27,387 nucleotides of DNA from an uncultured Lachnospiraceae bacterium (GTDB taxonomy: Bacteria > Bacillota > Clostridia > Lachnospirales > Lachnospiraceae). The notes under the pieces are model-generated. The model saw only the letters and a list, made by a program, of their open reading frames with translations, searched no databases and was not told the DNA's origin. How positions within the stretch are numbered: the stretch's first letter is position 1; every line of letters starts with the position of its first letter. Location: positions 1-27,387 of the forward strand of contig CAJTYN010000021.1 of the NCBI GenBank assembly GCA_910584115.1. The letters run 5' to 3'. This document shows positions 8,174 through 15,225 of this stretch, one piece after another. The position numbers and the translations under genes are program-made.

Positions 8174-8218
8174 TCTGCCCTGCACACCTCCTTTAAAATA
8201 TGATAAAAAGGCCATGAT

Positions 8219-8266
8219 AAAAAAGGCTTCAGACCCTAGACATGATATGCCCTCAGATCTGAAGCC
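8219..8266 (-). terminator. Intrinsic terminator between rpmA and obg
   Basis: TCTGAAGCC and GGCTTCAGA arms (8258-8266 and 8225-8233) form a 9-bp stem. On the minus strand it is followed by six T residues. It lies 13 bases after the rpmA stop and would uncouple abundant ribosomal-protein transcription from obg. No separate strong promoter for obg is evident, so partial read-through is likely. Confidence 0.85.
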
Positions 8267-8279
8267 CTATACTGCCTGT

Positions 8280-8570
8280 TTATTCCTCAACAGCAACAGG
8301 GATAACGGAAACCTGTTTCTTGTCCCTTCCTTTTCTGGTATAACGCACGATACCATCTTTCAAGGCAAATAAAGTATGATCCCTTCCCAAACCTACGTTT
8401 ACTCCAGGATGGATCCTTGTCCCACGCTGCCTGTAAAGGATGTTGCCTGCGAGTACGAACTGTCCGTCCGCCCTCTTCGCACCTAATCTCTTAGACTCGG
8501 AATCACGTCCGTTCTTTGTGGAACCTACACCTTTTTTATGGGCAAACAACTGAAGATCCATTTTCAGCAT
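8280..8570 (-). CDS. rpmA: 50S ribosomal protein L27 (Prp-processed precursor)
   Basis: The 96-residue L27 starts with MLKMDLQLFA before the conserved HKKGVGSTKNGRDSESKRLG. This N-terminal extension is the Firmicutes form that is cut off by the Prp protease, between F9 and A10 by analogy with Staphylococcus aureus, so that L27's N-terminus can reach the peptidyl-transferase centre. The prp gene sits three bases upstream. The rest (GNILYRQRGTRIHPG, GRDHTLFAL) is canonical L27. Confidence 0.98.
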   Translation of the reverse strand: MLKMDLQLFAHKKGVGSTKNGRDSESKRLGAKRADGQFVLAGNILYRQRGTRIHPGVNVGLGRDHTLFALKDGIVRYTRKGRDKKQVSVIPVAVEE

Positions 8571-8573
8571 GTC

Positions 8574-8894
8574 CTACACCTCCTTCACGATCACTTTCAA
8601 ATAAGCTCTGTCATAACTATCCTGTATCTGGGACAGACCCAGCATCAGGGAATCTATCAAAAGTCCGGAATCTCTACCGGGGCCAACGATGAACTCCAGG
8701 GACAGATATCCTTCCTCACTGACCACATGGATGATATCATCGGTAAAACTGTCGATGGAATTTACGGTATTGACCAGCAATGCGGAGACCGCGGCGCAGA
8801 TGATGTCACGCCCTTTCTCGGCAAAACCGGCATGCCCGCTGGATTCGATCTTATAGGATTCCCCGTCTCTCTTCCATACCGTCACTGTGATCAT
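8574..8894 (-). CDS. prp: Cysteine protease Prp, L27 maturation
   Basis: The 106-residue protein (YsxB/Prp family) has the catalytic pair H21 (SGHAGF) and C33 (DIICAAVS), in the register known for S. aureus Prp (H22, C34). It removes the N-terminal extension of the L27 precursor encoded immediately downstream and is essential where studied. The position between rplU and rpmA is conserved in Firmicutes. The motif MLKMDLQLFA in the neighbouring rpmA supplies the matching substrate, so enzyme and substrate are both in view. Confidence 0.95.
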   Translation of the reverse strand: MITVTVWKRDGESYKIESSGHAGFAEKGRDIICAAVSALLVNTVNSIDSFTDDIIHVVSEEGYLSLEFIVGPGRDSGLLIDSLMLGLSQIQDSYDRAYLKVIVKEV

Positions 8895-8908
8895 ACGACA
8901 CCTGACAC

Positions 8909-9217
8909 TTACATGTTGATCTGTTCGATCTTGACTCTCGTGTACTGCTGTCTATGTCCTTTTTTATTGTGGTATCCGGTCTTGCGTTTGAATTTATAGA
9001 CGATCACTTTCTTTCCTTTCACGTCTCCTACTACAGATGCAGTCACTTTAGCACCTGCAACGTCATTTCCGAATTTCAGGCCATTGTCGTCGCTGACAGC
9101 GAGCACGTCGTCAAAAGTGACTGTCTCGCCGGCCTCCACGCCCAGCTTCTCAACATTTACGAAATCGCCTGCAGCAACCTTGTACTGTTTCCCGCCTGTT
9201 GCGATGATCGCATACAT
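8909..9217 (-). CDS. rplU: 50S ribosomal protein L21
   Basis: The 102-residue protein begins MYAIIATGGKQYKVAAGD and ends with the KRKTGYHNKKGHRQQYTRVKI block, diagnostic of L21, which binds 23S rRNA. The ATG at 9217 has AGGAGGTG six bases upstream. A GTG three codons earlier lies inside that ribosome site and is rejected. It is the first gene of the rplU-prp-rpmA unit. Confidence 0.98.
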   Translation of the reverse strand: MYAIIATGGKQYKVAAGDFVNVEKLGVEAGETVTFDDVLAVSDDNGLKFGNDVAGAKVTASVVGDVKGKKVIVYKFKRKTGYHNKKGHRQQYTRVKIEQINM

Positions 9218-9296
9218 AAGGCACACCTCCTATTTCATTTACTCGCCAGATATGGTAGTTGGATATCAACACTTAAAACCTCTCTGTGCGGCATAC
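9218..9296 (-). promoter_or_regulatory. rplU 5' leader, candidate L21-type autoregulatory RNA
   Basis: About 80 bases of leader separate the promoter from rplU. It contains short self-complementary parts (GTTG with CAAC around ATATC; CCATATCTGG) and a GCCGCACAGAGAGG stretch. L21 leader RNAs are known upstream of rplU in Firmicutes. I infer the identity from position and partial structure, without a covariance-model match. Confidence 0.45.
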
Positions 9297-9302
9297 TCAT
9301 AC

Positions 9303-9331
9303 ATTCTAACACAGAAGTCCATGCCCGTCAA
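9303..9331 (-). promoter_or_regulatory. rplU operon promoter
   Basis: Minus-strand TTGACG (9331-9326) and TAGAAT (9308-9303) have a 17-bp spacer. The -35 begins 16 bases after the stop of the upstream kinase gene, so the ribosomal-protein unit has its own promoter. Confidence 0.85.
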
Positions 9332-9346
9332 CAAAAAATTCCGATC

Positions 9347-12300
9347 TTATCCCTGTTCATTCAGCCAGTAATCCATGCGCCTGATCAGTTGGGGGATATC
9401 CAGCGGTTTGGCCAGGTGGCCGTTCATCCCGGATTCTCTGCTGGCGGCGATGTCCTCTGCCGTGACATTGGCGGACAGGGCGAGGATCGGGATCTTGGCC
9501 GCGTCGCTGCGGGGGAGCTTGCGGATCGCGCGTGTGGCCTCGAATCCGTTCATCACAGGCATCTGGATATCCATGAGGATCAGGTCGTAATATCCTTCCG
9601 GCATCTCGGCGAAGCGCTGCAGACCCTTCCGGCCGTCGGAGGCGCATTCCACCATCGCTCCCATCTCTCCGATGAGTTCCATGGCGATCTCCTGATTCAG
9701 CTCATTATCCTCTACCAGCAAGACTTTGTAACCCCTGAAAGAGATGTCGGATACGTCCTCCTCGTGGGACTGGTCAGCATGCTCGCTCAAGCATTCCGAC
9801 GGATCCTGCAGCCGCAGGATGACAGTCACCGTGAACTGGGAACCCTGACCGGGCGCGCTCTTGACGCTGATGCTCCCGCCCATCATGCGGGCGATGTTCT
9901 GGGCGATGGATATACCTAAGCCCACCCCGTCGAGATGGTTGACGCTGGGGTTATACGCGTGGCTGAATGGTTCAAAGATATGCTGTGTGAACTCTTCTTT
10001 CATCCCAACGCCATTGTCCGTAAAGATAAAATCGTACGATCCGCAGCTATGTTCTGCAGATCCGTGCTCATGCTCGATGACCGATATCTCAAGGGTCCCG
10101 CCGGAAGGCGTGTATTTCACGGAATTTCCCAGGATGTTCAGGAAGATCTGCTGGAGCCGCTGACGGTCGCCTAAGATGTCCTCATGTCTGACCAGCATGG
10201 GATGGATCTTCAGCTCTAAGCCTTTATCCCGGACACTGGAGATGATCGAAGATACGACTTCTTCCATCAGGTCGGATAAGCTGAACGCTTCTGCTCTCAG
10301 GTTCAGACTGCCGGATTTTATCTGGCTGATATCCATGATCTCATTGAGCACAGAGAGCAACTGGTGTCCGGAAAAGGCCGCTTTGTCCAGGCAGTCCTTG
10401 ACTCTCTCCGGGTCGTCGGCGTGGTCGGATGCGATCTTGATCATCCCCATGATCCCATTCATCGGGGTCCGGATATTGTGGCTCATACTGGATAGGAACA
10501 TCTGTTTGGATGCGTTGGCATGGTCGGCGGCTTCGCAGGCCGCCTGGAGCGCCATCTGTTCCCGCATCTCTTTTTGTTTGCTGGCCGTCACGTCCTGAGC
10601 GGCGTAAACGATCGAACGCGCCCGCCCGTCTGTGTCCGCCTGGGCCATGATCGCCGTGCTGCGGATCCAGCCATAGTCCTCGGGCCGGGTGTCCGGTTCC
10701 TGGGGCAGTTTCCGGTAGGCGTATGTAACATAGGGCTGTTTTTTGCTCAGTTTTTGGCGCAGATTCTCGATGCTCAGTACGTGCAGATACTCCTCCCGGT
10801 CGTCGGGATGGACAAAATTCTCGGCATAGGTCTTAAGTCCTGTCAGATAGTCTACTTTGCCGTGCAGGATCTTTTTTACATCCGGGAGCTGGGTCACATC
10901 CCGGAAAGTGTTCTGTACCAGATCCGCGTAGTATGTAGCAAAGAACATCCCGCTCAATGTGCGGATGATGTCGACCTGCTCCTGTTCTTCCTGTCTGCGG
11001 AGTTCTTCCTCAAGTTTTTCCCGGGTGATGTCCCGGCCCAGGATATTGATGGAGATCCGCTTTCCCTTGCGGGCGTAGATCACATGCTGTTCCACCCACC
11101 GCAGGGACGTCCCGGCGATGCGGTACTGGCAGGTCTCCTCTGAATAATCCCGGGTGCTCGCCGCCTTCTGGTACAGATGTTCCGGGCTCATGACTTTTTT
11201 GAAAGCCTCCACGTCTTCCGGGTTGATCACTGTATCCAGCGCCTTCTGGAAATACTGATGGTAATTTCCAGTGTAGGTCTTCTGCATCAGGGTGTCTTCG
11301 TTGATCCAGATCCGTTCGCACTGGCCGTTCTCCAGGTAGACCGTAGTCATGACGCTGTATCGGGATTTTAAGATCGCGGCCAGCTGCATATCCCGGAGAT
11401 TCAAGGCGTGTTCCTGGCGTACGCGTTTATCCACATTCTGGAGGGCCAGGATGATATAATTCTTTGTGGTGGCGCTCTGGCCAAAATAGGCGATGACGGC
11501 CATATAGCGGTATTCATGGTCGTCCTCTCCCCGCCACTGGCACAGCGTATCCTTTTTCTTGAGGGAGGAATCCTTCATCTTGCGCAGCCCCTCAAGGGAA
11601 AACATCTCATAGACTTTCTCCCGGTCCGCGGGGTGCAGCTGCTTGATCAGACGGGAATCCATGATCTCATCCCACTGGATCGTCCAGGATTTCCACCCTG
11701 TGTGTGTACGGCCGTTTTCACGCACCAGGTTCGCTTCCCCTGTATCCAGGTCGATGCCGTAGATCCCGAAGTTCTGTTCGCCCAATGTGCGGATGACCTC
11801 CTGGATATGGATGCTCGCGTCGTCCATCTCCAGGCTCTCCTGCAGGATCTCATGCACATCCTTCACATACAAAAAGACGAGCTGGTCCGTGATGGATGGA
11901 TCCGCGTCCGGCACGACTTCGATCATATGCCAGCGGTAGTCGTCCCCCTCAGAACGCCTGCGGTAACAGCAGGTCAGGATCTTTTTGCCCGCGCCCAGCT
12001 CTTCCCGCATGTGGTCCAGGCGGGTAAATGATATAAAATTGTTCATATCATCCGGGTGGATGCCGCCGTTGTAGATGAACTGTCCCAGCCAGCTTGAGAA
12101 TGTATCTGTTCCGTAGCCGAAAGAGCGGTCTTCCGGACGCATCTTTACCACCTCATAGGTATCCTGGGTCAGATTGACCCGCAAGATCTTGTGATAGGCG
12201 TGGTTGATCGCCTGGGTATGGGGCGTTACGGTGATGATGAACGCCGGGATCGTATCTTCCCATTTGGTACGGACTGCTGTGATATCCACGATCCCGCCGA

Positions 12301-12535
12301 ACGGATTGTTGTAGCTGACGGTCTGGTGCTCCTGCTTGTCCCCGATCGTCAGGAGGGGGCAGTTGACGCAGGGAGCGCTCCCCAGGTCATGGCAGGGTAT
12401 CCCTTTGCGGACAGAAGGCGAGACTTCCCGTACACGTTCGTTATAGTATAAGATCCTATGGTCGTCTTCCCGGATGACAAAGACCGCCGCCATCGGCAAT
12501 ACGTGCAAAATCTTTTCGTATTCTTTTATATCCAT
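9347..12535 (-). CDS. Soluble multi-PAS hybrid histidine kinase/response regulator
   Basis: This 1062-residue protein has no obvious membrane segment or signal peptide. About 650 N-terminal residues form several PAS-like sensor modules. The first (about 10-110) carries a cysteine cluster C48-x7-C56-x2-C59 (PCxxCP). A HisKA domain follows with the phospho-acceptor H686 (SHNIRTP). The HATPase domain has the N box (N804, LGNSVKYT), DNGVGM (from 840) and GVGLGIS (about 870). The C-terminal receiver (about 935-1062) has E942/D943, phospho-acceptor D989 (LMDIQMP) and K1043 (LAKP). There is no HPt or DNA-binding domain, so phosphate must pass to a partner elsewhere or the receiver regulates the kinase. 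A cytoplasmic cue such as redox state or a metabolite is inferred. It has its own promoter. The neighbours upstream are two dehydrogenases, a suggestive but unproven link. Confidence 0.93.
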   Translation of the reverse strand: MDIKEYEKILHVLPMAAVFVIREDDHRILYYNERVREVSPSVRKGIPCHDLGSAPCVNCPLLTIGDKQEHQTVSYNNPFGGIVDITAVRTKWEDTIPAFIITVTPHTQAINHAYHKILRVNLTQDTYEVVKMRPEDRSFGYGTDTFSSWLGQFIYNGGIHPDDMNNFISFTRLDHMREELGAGKKILTCCYRRRSEGDDYRWHMIEVVPDADPSITDQLVFLYVKDVHEILQESLEMDDASIHIQEVIRTLGEQNFGIYGIDLDTGEANLVRENGRTHTGWKSWTIQWDEIMDSRLIKQLHPADREKVYEMFSLEGLRKMKDSSLKKKDTLCQWRGEDDHEYRYMAVIAYFGQSATTKNYIILALQNVDKRVRQEHALNLRDMQLAAILKSRYSVMTTVYLENGQCERIWINEDTLMQKTYTGNYHQYFQKALDTVINPEDVEAFKKVMSPEHLYQKAASTRDYSEETCQYRIAGTSLRWVEQHVIYARKGKRISINILGRDITREKLEEELRRQEEQEQVDIIRTLSGMFFATYYADLVQNTFRDVTQLPDVKKILHGKVDYLTGLKTYAENFVHPDDREEYLHVLSIENLRQKLSKKQPYVTYAYRKLPQEPDTRPEDYGWIRSTAIMAQADTDGRARSIVYAAQDVTASKQKEMREQMALQAACEAADHANASKQMFLSSMSHNIRTPMNGIMGMIKIASDHADDPERVKDCLDKAAFSGHQLLSVLNEIMDISQIKSGSLNLRAEAFSLSDLMEEVVSSIISSVRDKGLELKIHPMLVRHEDILGDRQRLQQIFLNILGNSVKYTPSGGTLEISVIEHEHGSAEHSCGSYDFIFTDNGVGMKEEFTQHIFEPFSHAYNPSVNHLDGVGLGISIAQNIARMMGGSISVKSAPGQGSQFTVTVILRLQDPSECLSEHADQSHEEDVSDISFRGYKVLLVEDNELNQEIAMELIGEMGAMVECASDGRKGLQRFAEMPEGYYDLILMDIQMPVMNGFEATRAIRKLPRSDAAKIPILALSANVTAEDIAASRESGMNGHLAKPLDIPQLIRRMDYWLNEQG

Positions 12536-12577
12536 GATCTTACCCTCATTTCTGCCTTTCAGATGCCTTATACCTGT

Positions 12578-12606
12578 ATTGTACCATAAACAGCCCTATC
12601 TTACAA
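12578..12606 (-). promoter_or_regulatory. Promoter of the hybrid histidine kinase
   Basis: Minus-strand TTGTAA (12606-12601) and TACAAT (12583-12578) have a 17-bp spacer and a TG one base before the -10, an extended -10. The -35 lies inside the last codons of the aldehyde dehydrogenase gene. A GAGGGT site precedes the kinase ATG. Confidence 0.7.
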
Positions 12607-13966
12607 ACATCCGCACCAAAGTTTCTTTAAACTTATCATAAGGCTGGTAACGCAGGGGCAGGTCCATCCAGGTGGATTTTTTGAGGATGCTCTTCTCATG
12701 GCTGAAAGTCTCGAAGCTCTTTTTGCCGTGGTAGGAGCCCATGCCGCTGCCTCCTACGCCGCCAAAACCCAGATACGGTGTGGCCAGGTGGATGACCGTG
12801 TCGTTCACGCACCCGCCTCCGAAGGGGATCCTCTCAAGGAGATGCCTCTCCGTCTTTTTATCCTCTGTGAAGATATAGAGCGCCAGGGGCTGGGGGCGTT
12901 TTTTGATAAAAGCATAAGCCTCGCCTACGGAGGAGACGGTCAGGATCGGCAGGACCGGCCCGAAGATCTCTTCCTGCATGACCGCGTCCTCTTCCGTCAC
13001 CCGGTCGAGGACAGTGGGCGCGATCTGCAGGGTCTCGGGATCACTCTGGCCGCCGTGTACGGCTTTTTTGCTGTCGATCAGTCCCAGCACCCGGTCGAAA
13101 TGCTTCTGGTTGATCATCTTTCCGTAGTCCGAGTTGTGTAAAGGGTCTTCTCCGTACATGCGGATGATCTCCTTTTTCACATAGGTGAGGAACTTGTTCT
13201 TTACGCTCTGTTCGATCAGCACGTAGTCGGGGGCGACGCAGGTCTGGCCGCAGTTTAAGTATTTTCCGAATACGATCCTGCGGGCGGCCAGCTTTAAGTC
13301 CGCCGTGTGGTCGATGATGCAGGGACTCTTCCCGCCCAGCTCCAGGGTCACGGGGGTCAGATGAGCGGAGGCTTTCTCCATGACCAGTCTCCCCACGTTC
13401 ACGCCGCCGGTAAAAAAGATATAGTCGAACTTTTGTTCCAGAAGGCTCTGGTTCTCTTCTCTCCCGCCTTCCACCACGGTCACGTATCCTTTCGGGAACG
13501 TGTCTTGGATCAGCCGGGCGATCACGCGGGAAGTCTCCGGGGAGTAAGCGGAGGGTTTCAGCACGCAGCAATTCCCGGCGGCCAGGGCTCCGATGAGAGG
13601 TTCCAGTGTCAGGAGCACCGGGTAATTCCACGGGGACATGATCAGTACGATGCCGTAGGGTTCCTGGACGGTGAAGCTCTTCCCGTGGAACTGTGACAGG
13701 GGTGTGGGGACGATGCGGTCTTTCGCCCAGGCGCGGATGTGCCGCCGCACGTAGCGCAGTTCGGACAGGGTGAGTCCTATCTCGCACATATAGGATTCGG
13801 CCCTGGATTTGCCCAGGTCTTTCTTGAGCGCCTGGCAGAGGGCCTGTTCGTGCCGGAGGATGGCCGCCTCCAGCCGGTCCAGGGCTTTCACCCGGAAAGA
13901 AAGGGAAAAAGTCTTTCCAGATGTAAAGAAAGCTTTCTGTCTGTCGATCGTTTTCTTAATATCCAT
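12596..13966 (-). CDS. NAD(P)-dependent aldehyde dehydrogenase (class 3-like)
   Basis: The 456-residue protein is a complete aldehyde dehydrogenase of the shorter YwdH/class-3-like group, oxidising an aldehyde to the acid. Visible residues are N114 (SPWNYP), the cofactor region GNCCVLKPSAYSPETS (131-146), E209 (LELGGKSP) and the nucleophile C243 (CGQTCVAPDY). PVLPI and the FGGGCVNDT block lie toward the C-terminus. The C-terminal end is hydrophilic with no membrane anchor. The ATG overlaps the end of the alcohol dehydrogenase gene by 11 bases, with AAAGGAG seven bases upstream, so the two are translationally coupled and may act on the same alcohol/aldehyde/acid series. The substrate cannot be determined. 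Confidence 0.93.
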   Translation of the reverse strand: MDIKKTIDRQKAFFTSGKTFSLSFRVKALDRLEAAILRHEQALCQALKKDLGKSRAESYMCEIGLTLSELRYVRRHIRAWAKDRIVPTPLSQFHGKSFTVQEPYGIVLIMSPWNYPVLLTLEPLIGALAAGNCCVLKPSAYSPETSRVIARLIQDTFPKGYVTVVEGGREENQSLLEQKFDYIFFTGGVNVGRLVMEKASAHLTPVTLELGGKSPCIIDHTADLKLAARRIVFGKYLNCGQTCVAPDYVLIEQSVKNKFLTYVKKEIIRMYGEDPLHNSDYGKMINQKHFDRVLGLIDSKKAVHGGQSDPETLQIAPTVLDRVTEEDAVMQEEIFGPVLPILTVSSVGEAYAFIKKRPQPLALYIFTEDKKTERHLLERIPFGGGCVNDTVIHLATPYLGFGGVGGSGMGSYHGKKSFETFSHEKSILKKSTWMDLPLRYQPYDKFKETLVRMFVR

Positions 13967-15179
13967 GTCCGGACTCCTTTCGTGTGCGCAGGATGTGATA
14001 GATCTTCTCTAATTCCCGTCTGTCCATCAGGACCGGGACCGGGTACAGCGGATTCCCCTCTTTGTCGGCGTGGCGGGCCATGGTGGGGATGTCCTCCGGG
14101 CGGATCCGCTGGAAATGGCGGGGGATGCCCATGTGATCGTTGAGCTCCTGGATCCAGTCGATAAAATGTTGAGCCGCGTCATGACTGTTCATCCGGCCTT
14201 TTATGATTCCGGCTTTTCGCGCCAGCTTCGCCAGTCTCTTTTCACAGGCAGGGCCGTAGAGGCGCAGGACCACCGGGAGGGTCACCGCGTTGGCCAGCCC
14301 GTGGGGGATCTTGTACTGTCCGCCCAGGGAATGAGCGACGGCGTGGACGTAGCCCACATAAGATTTTGTGAAAGCGGCCCCGGCGTAATAGGCGGCCCGC
14401 AGCATGCCTTTACGCGCCCTCTTATCCTGTCCGTCCTCGTAGGCGGCTCTCAGATGGCGGGCGACCAGGCGAACGGCCTCCTCGGCCATCTTTCTCGTCT
14501 CTTTCGTGGTGCTCCGTCCGATGTAGGCTTCCACCGCGTGGGTCAGGGCGTCCATCCCGGTGGTGGCCGTCAGATCCGGCGGCAGTCCCAGGGTCTCATG
14601 GTAGTCCAGCACCGCATAGCGGGGGATCAGGCTGAAATCGTTGATCGGATATTTGTGGTGCTTCTTGCTGTCCGTGATGACTGCGGCCAGGGTCGTCTCG
14701 CTCCCGGTCCCGGCTGTGGTGGGGACTGCGATCAGGAGCGGCAGCTTCTTGTGTACTTTTAGGATCCCCCGCATCTGGCTGACGCTCTGCTTTGGTTTTA
14801 CGATCCGCGCCCCGGCCGCTTTCGCACAGTCCATGGAGGATCCGCCGCCGAATGCGATGATCGCCTGCGCTCCGGTCCGCAGATACAGCCTGCGGGCCTC
14901 CTCCACGTTCCAGATGGTCGGGTTTGCCACTGTGCGGCTGTAGATACAGTAAGCGATCTTGTGCTCCGTCAAGGTCTTTTCAAGAAAATCCGTCAGGCCC
15001 AGGCGGCGGATCCCTTTATCCGTCACGATCATGACGCGGGCGATCTTCTCTTTGTGGCATACATCCACGATGTCGGCCACGGACGGGATGATCTTCGGCC
15101 TGCGATAGGGCAAAAAAGGCAGCGCCGCCCGAAAGACGGTCTGGAACGTCCTGCAGTAGATCTTTCTCAAAATAAACAT
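13956..15179 (-). CDS. Iron-containing alcohol dehydrogenase
   Basis: The 407-residue protein is a group III (iron-type) alcohol dehydrogenase interconverting an alcohol and an aldehyde with NAD(P)H. It has the nucleotide-binding GGGSSMD (111-117), TTAGTGSE (154-161) and the metal ligands D210, H214 (GMDALTHAVEAY), H279 (GYVH) and H293 (PHGLANA), in the spacing known for FucO-type enzymes. The start at MFILRK is chosen because GGAGG lies eight bases upstream. The same frame is open for 34 more codons into the decarboxylase gene, but those include the ribosome sites. The last 11 bases overlap the aldehyde dehydrogenase start. The N-terminal 35 residues are rich in basic and aromatic residues. 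Confidence 0.93.
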   Translation of the reverse strand: MFILRKIYCRTFQTVFRAALPFLPYRRPKIIPSVADIVDVCHKEKIARVMIVTDKGIRRLGLTDFLEKTLTEHKIAYCIYSRTVANPTIWNVEEARRLYLRTGAQAIIAFGGGSSMDCAKAAGARIVKPKQSVSQMRGILKVHKKLPLLIAVPTTAGTGSETTLAAVITDSKKHHKYPINDFSLIPRYAVLDYHETLGLPPDLTATTGMDALTHAVEAYIGRSTTKETRKMAEEAVRLVARHLRAAYEDGQDKRARKGMLRAAYYAGAAFTKSYVGYVHAVAHSLGGQYKIPHGLANAVTLPVVLRLYGPACEKRLAKLARKAGIIKGRMNSHDAAQHFIDWIQELNDHMGIPRHFQRIRPEDIPTMARHADKEGNPLYPVPVLMDRRELEKIYHILRTRKESGHGY

Positions 15180-15187
15180 AGCTTCAT

Positions 15188-15211
15188 CCTCCTTTAAGTC
15201 CTCCTTTAAGT
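15188..15211 (-). repeat. Tandem 12-bp duplication of a Shine-Dalgarno site
   Basis: Minus-strand ACTTAAAGGAGG occurs twice back to back (15211-15200 and 15199-15188). The proximal GGAGG is eight bases from the alcohol dehydrogenase ATG, and the distal copy is 20 bases from it. Because 12 bp is four codons, the copies are also in frame with the open stretch upstream. Confidence 0.95.
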
Positions 15212-15225
15212 TAAGAGCAGATCTG

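Noticed and set aside
8174..8215. Upstream ATG adding 14 residues to Obg
   Set aside because: The extension includes the AAAGGAGG ribosome site and does not match the conserved Obg N-terminus.
10495..10508. GGAACATCTGTTTG resembles an SOS box
   Set aside because: It lies inside the histidine kinase coding region, where the bases encode the conserved segment just before the H box, and it is far from any promoter.
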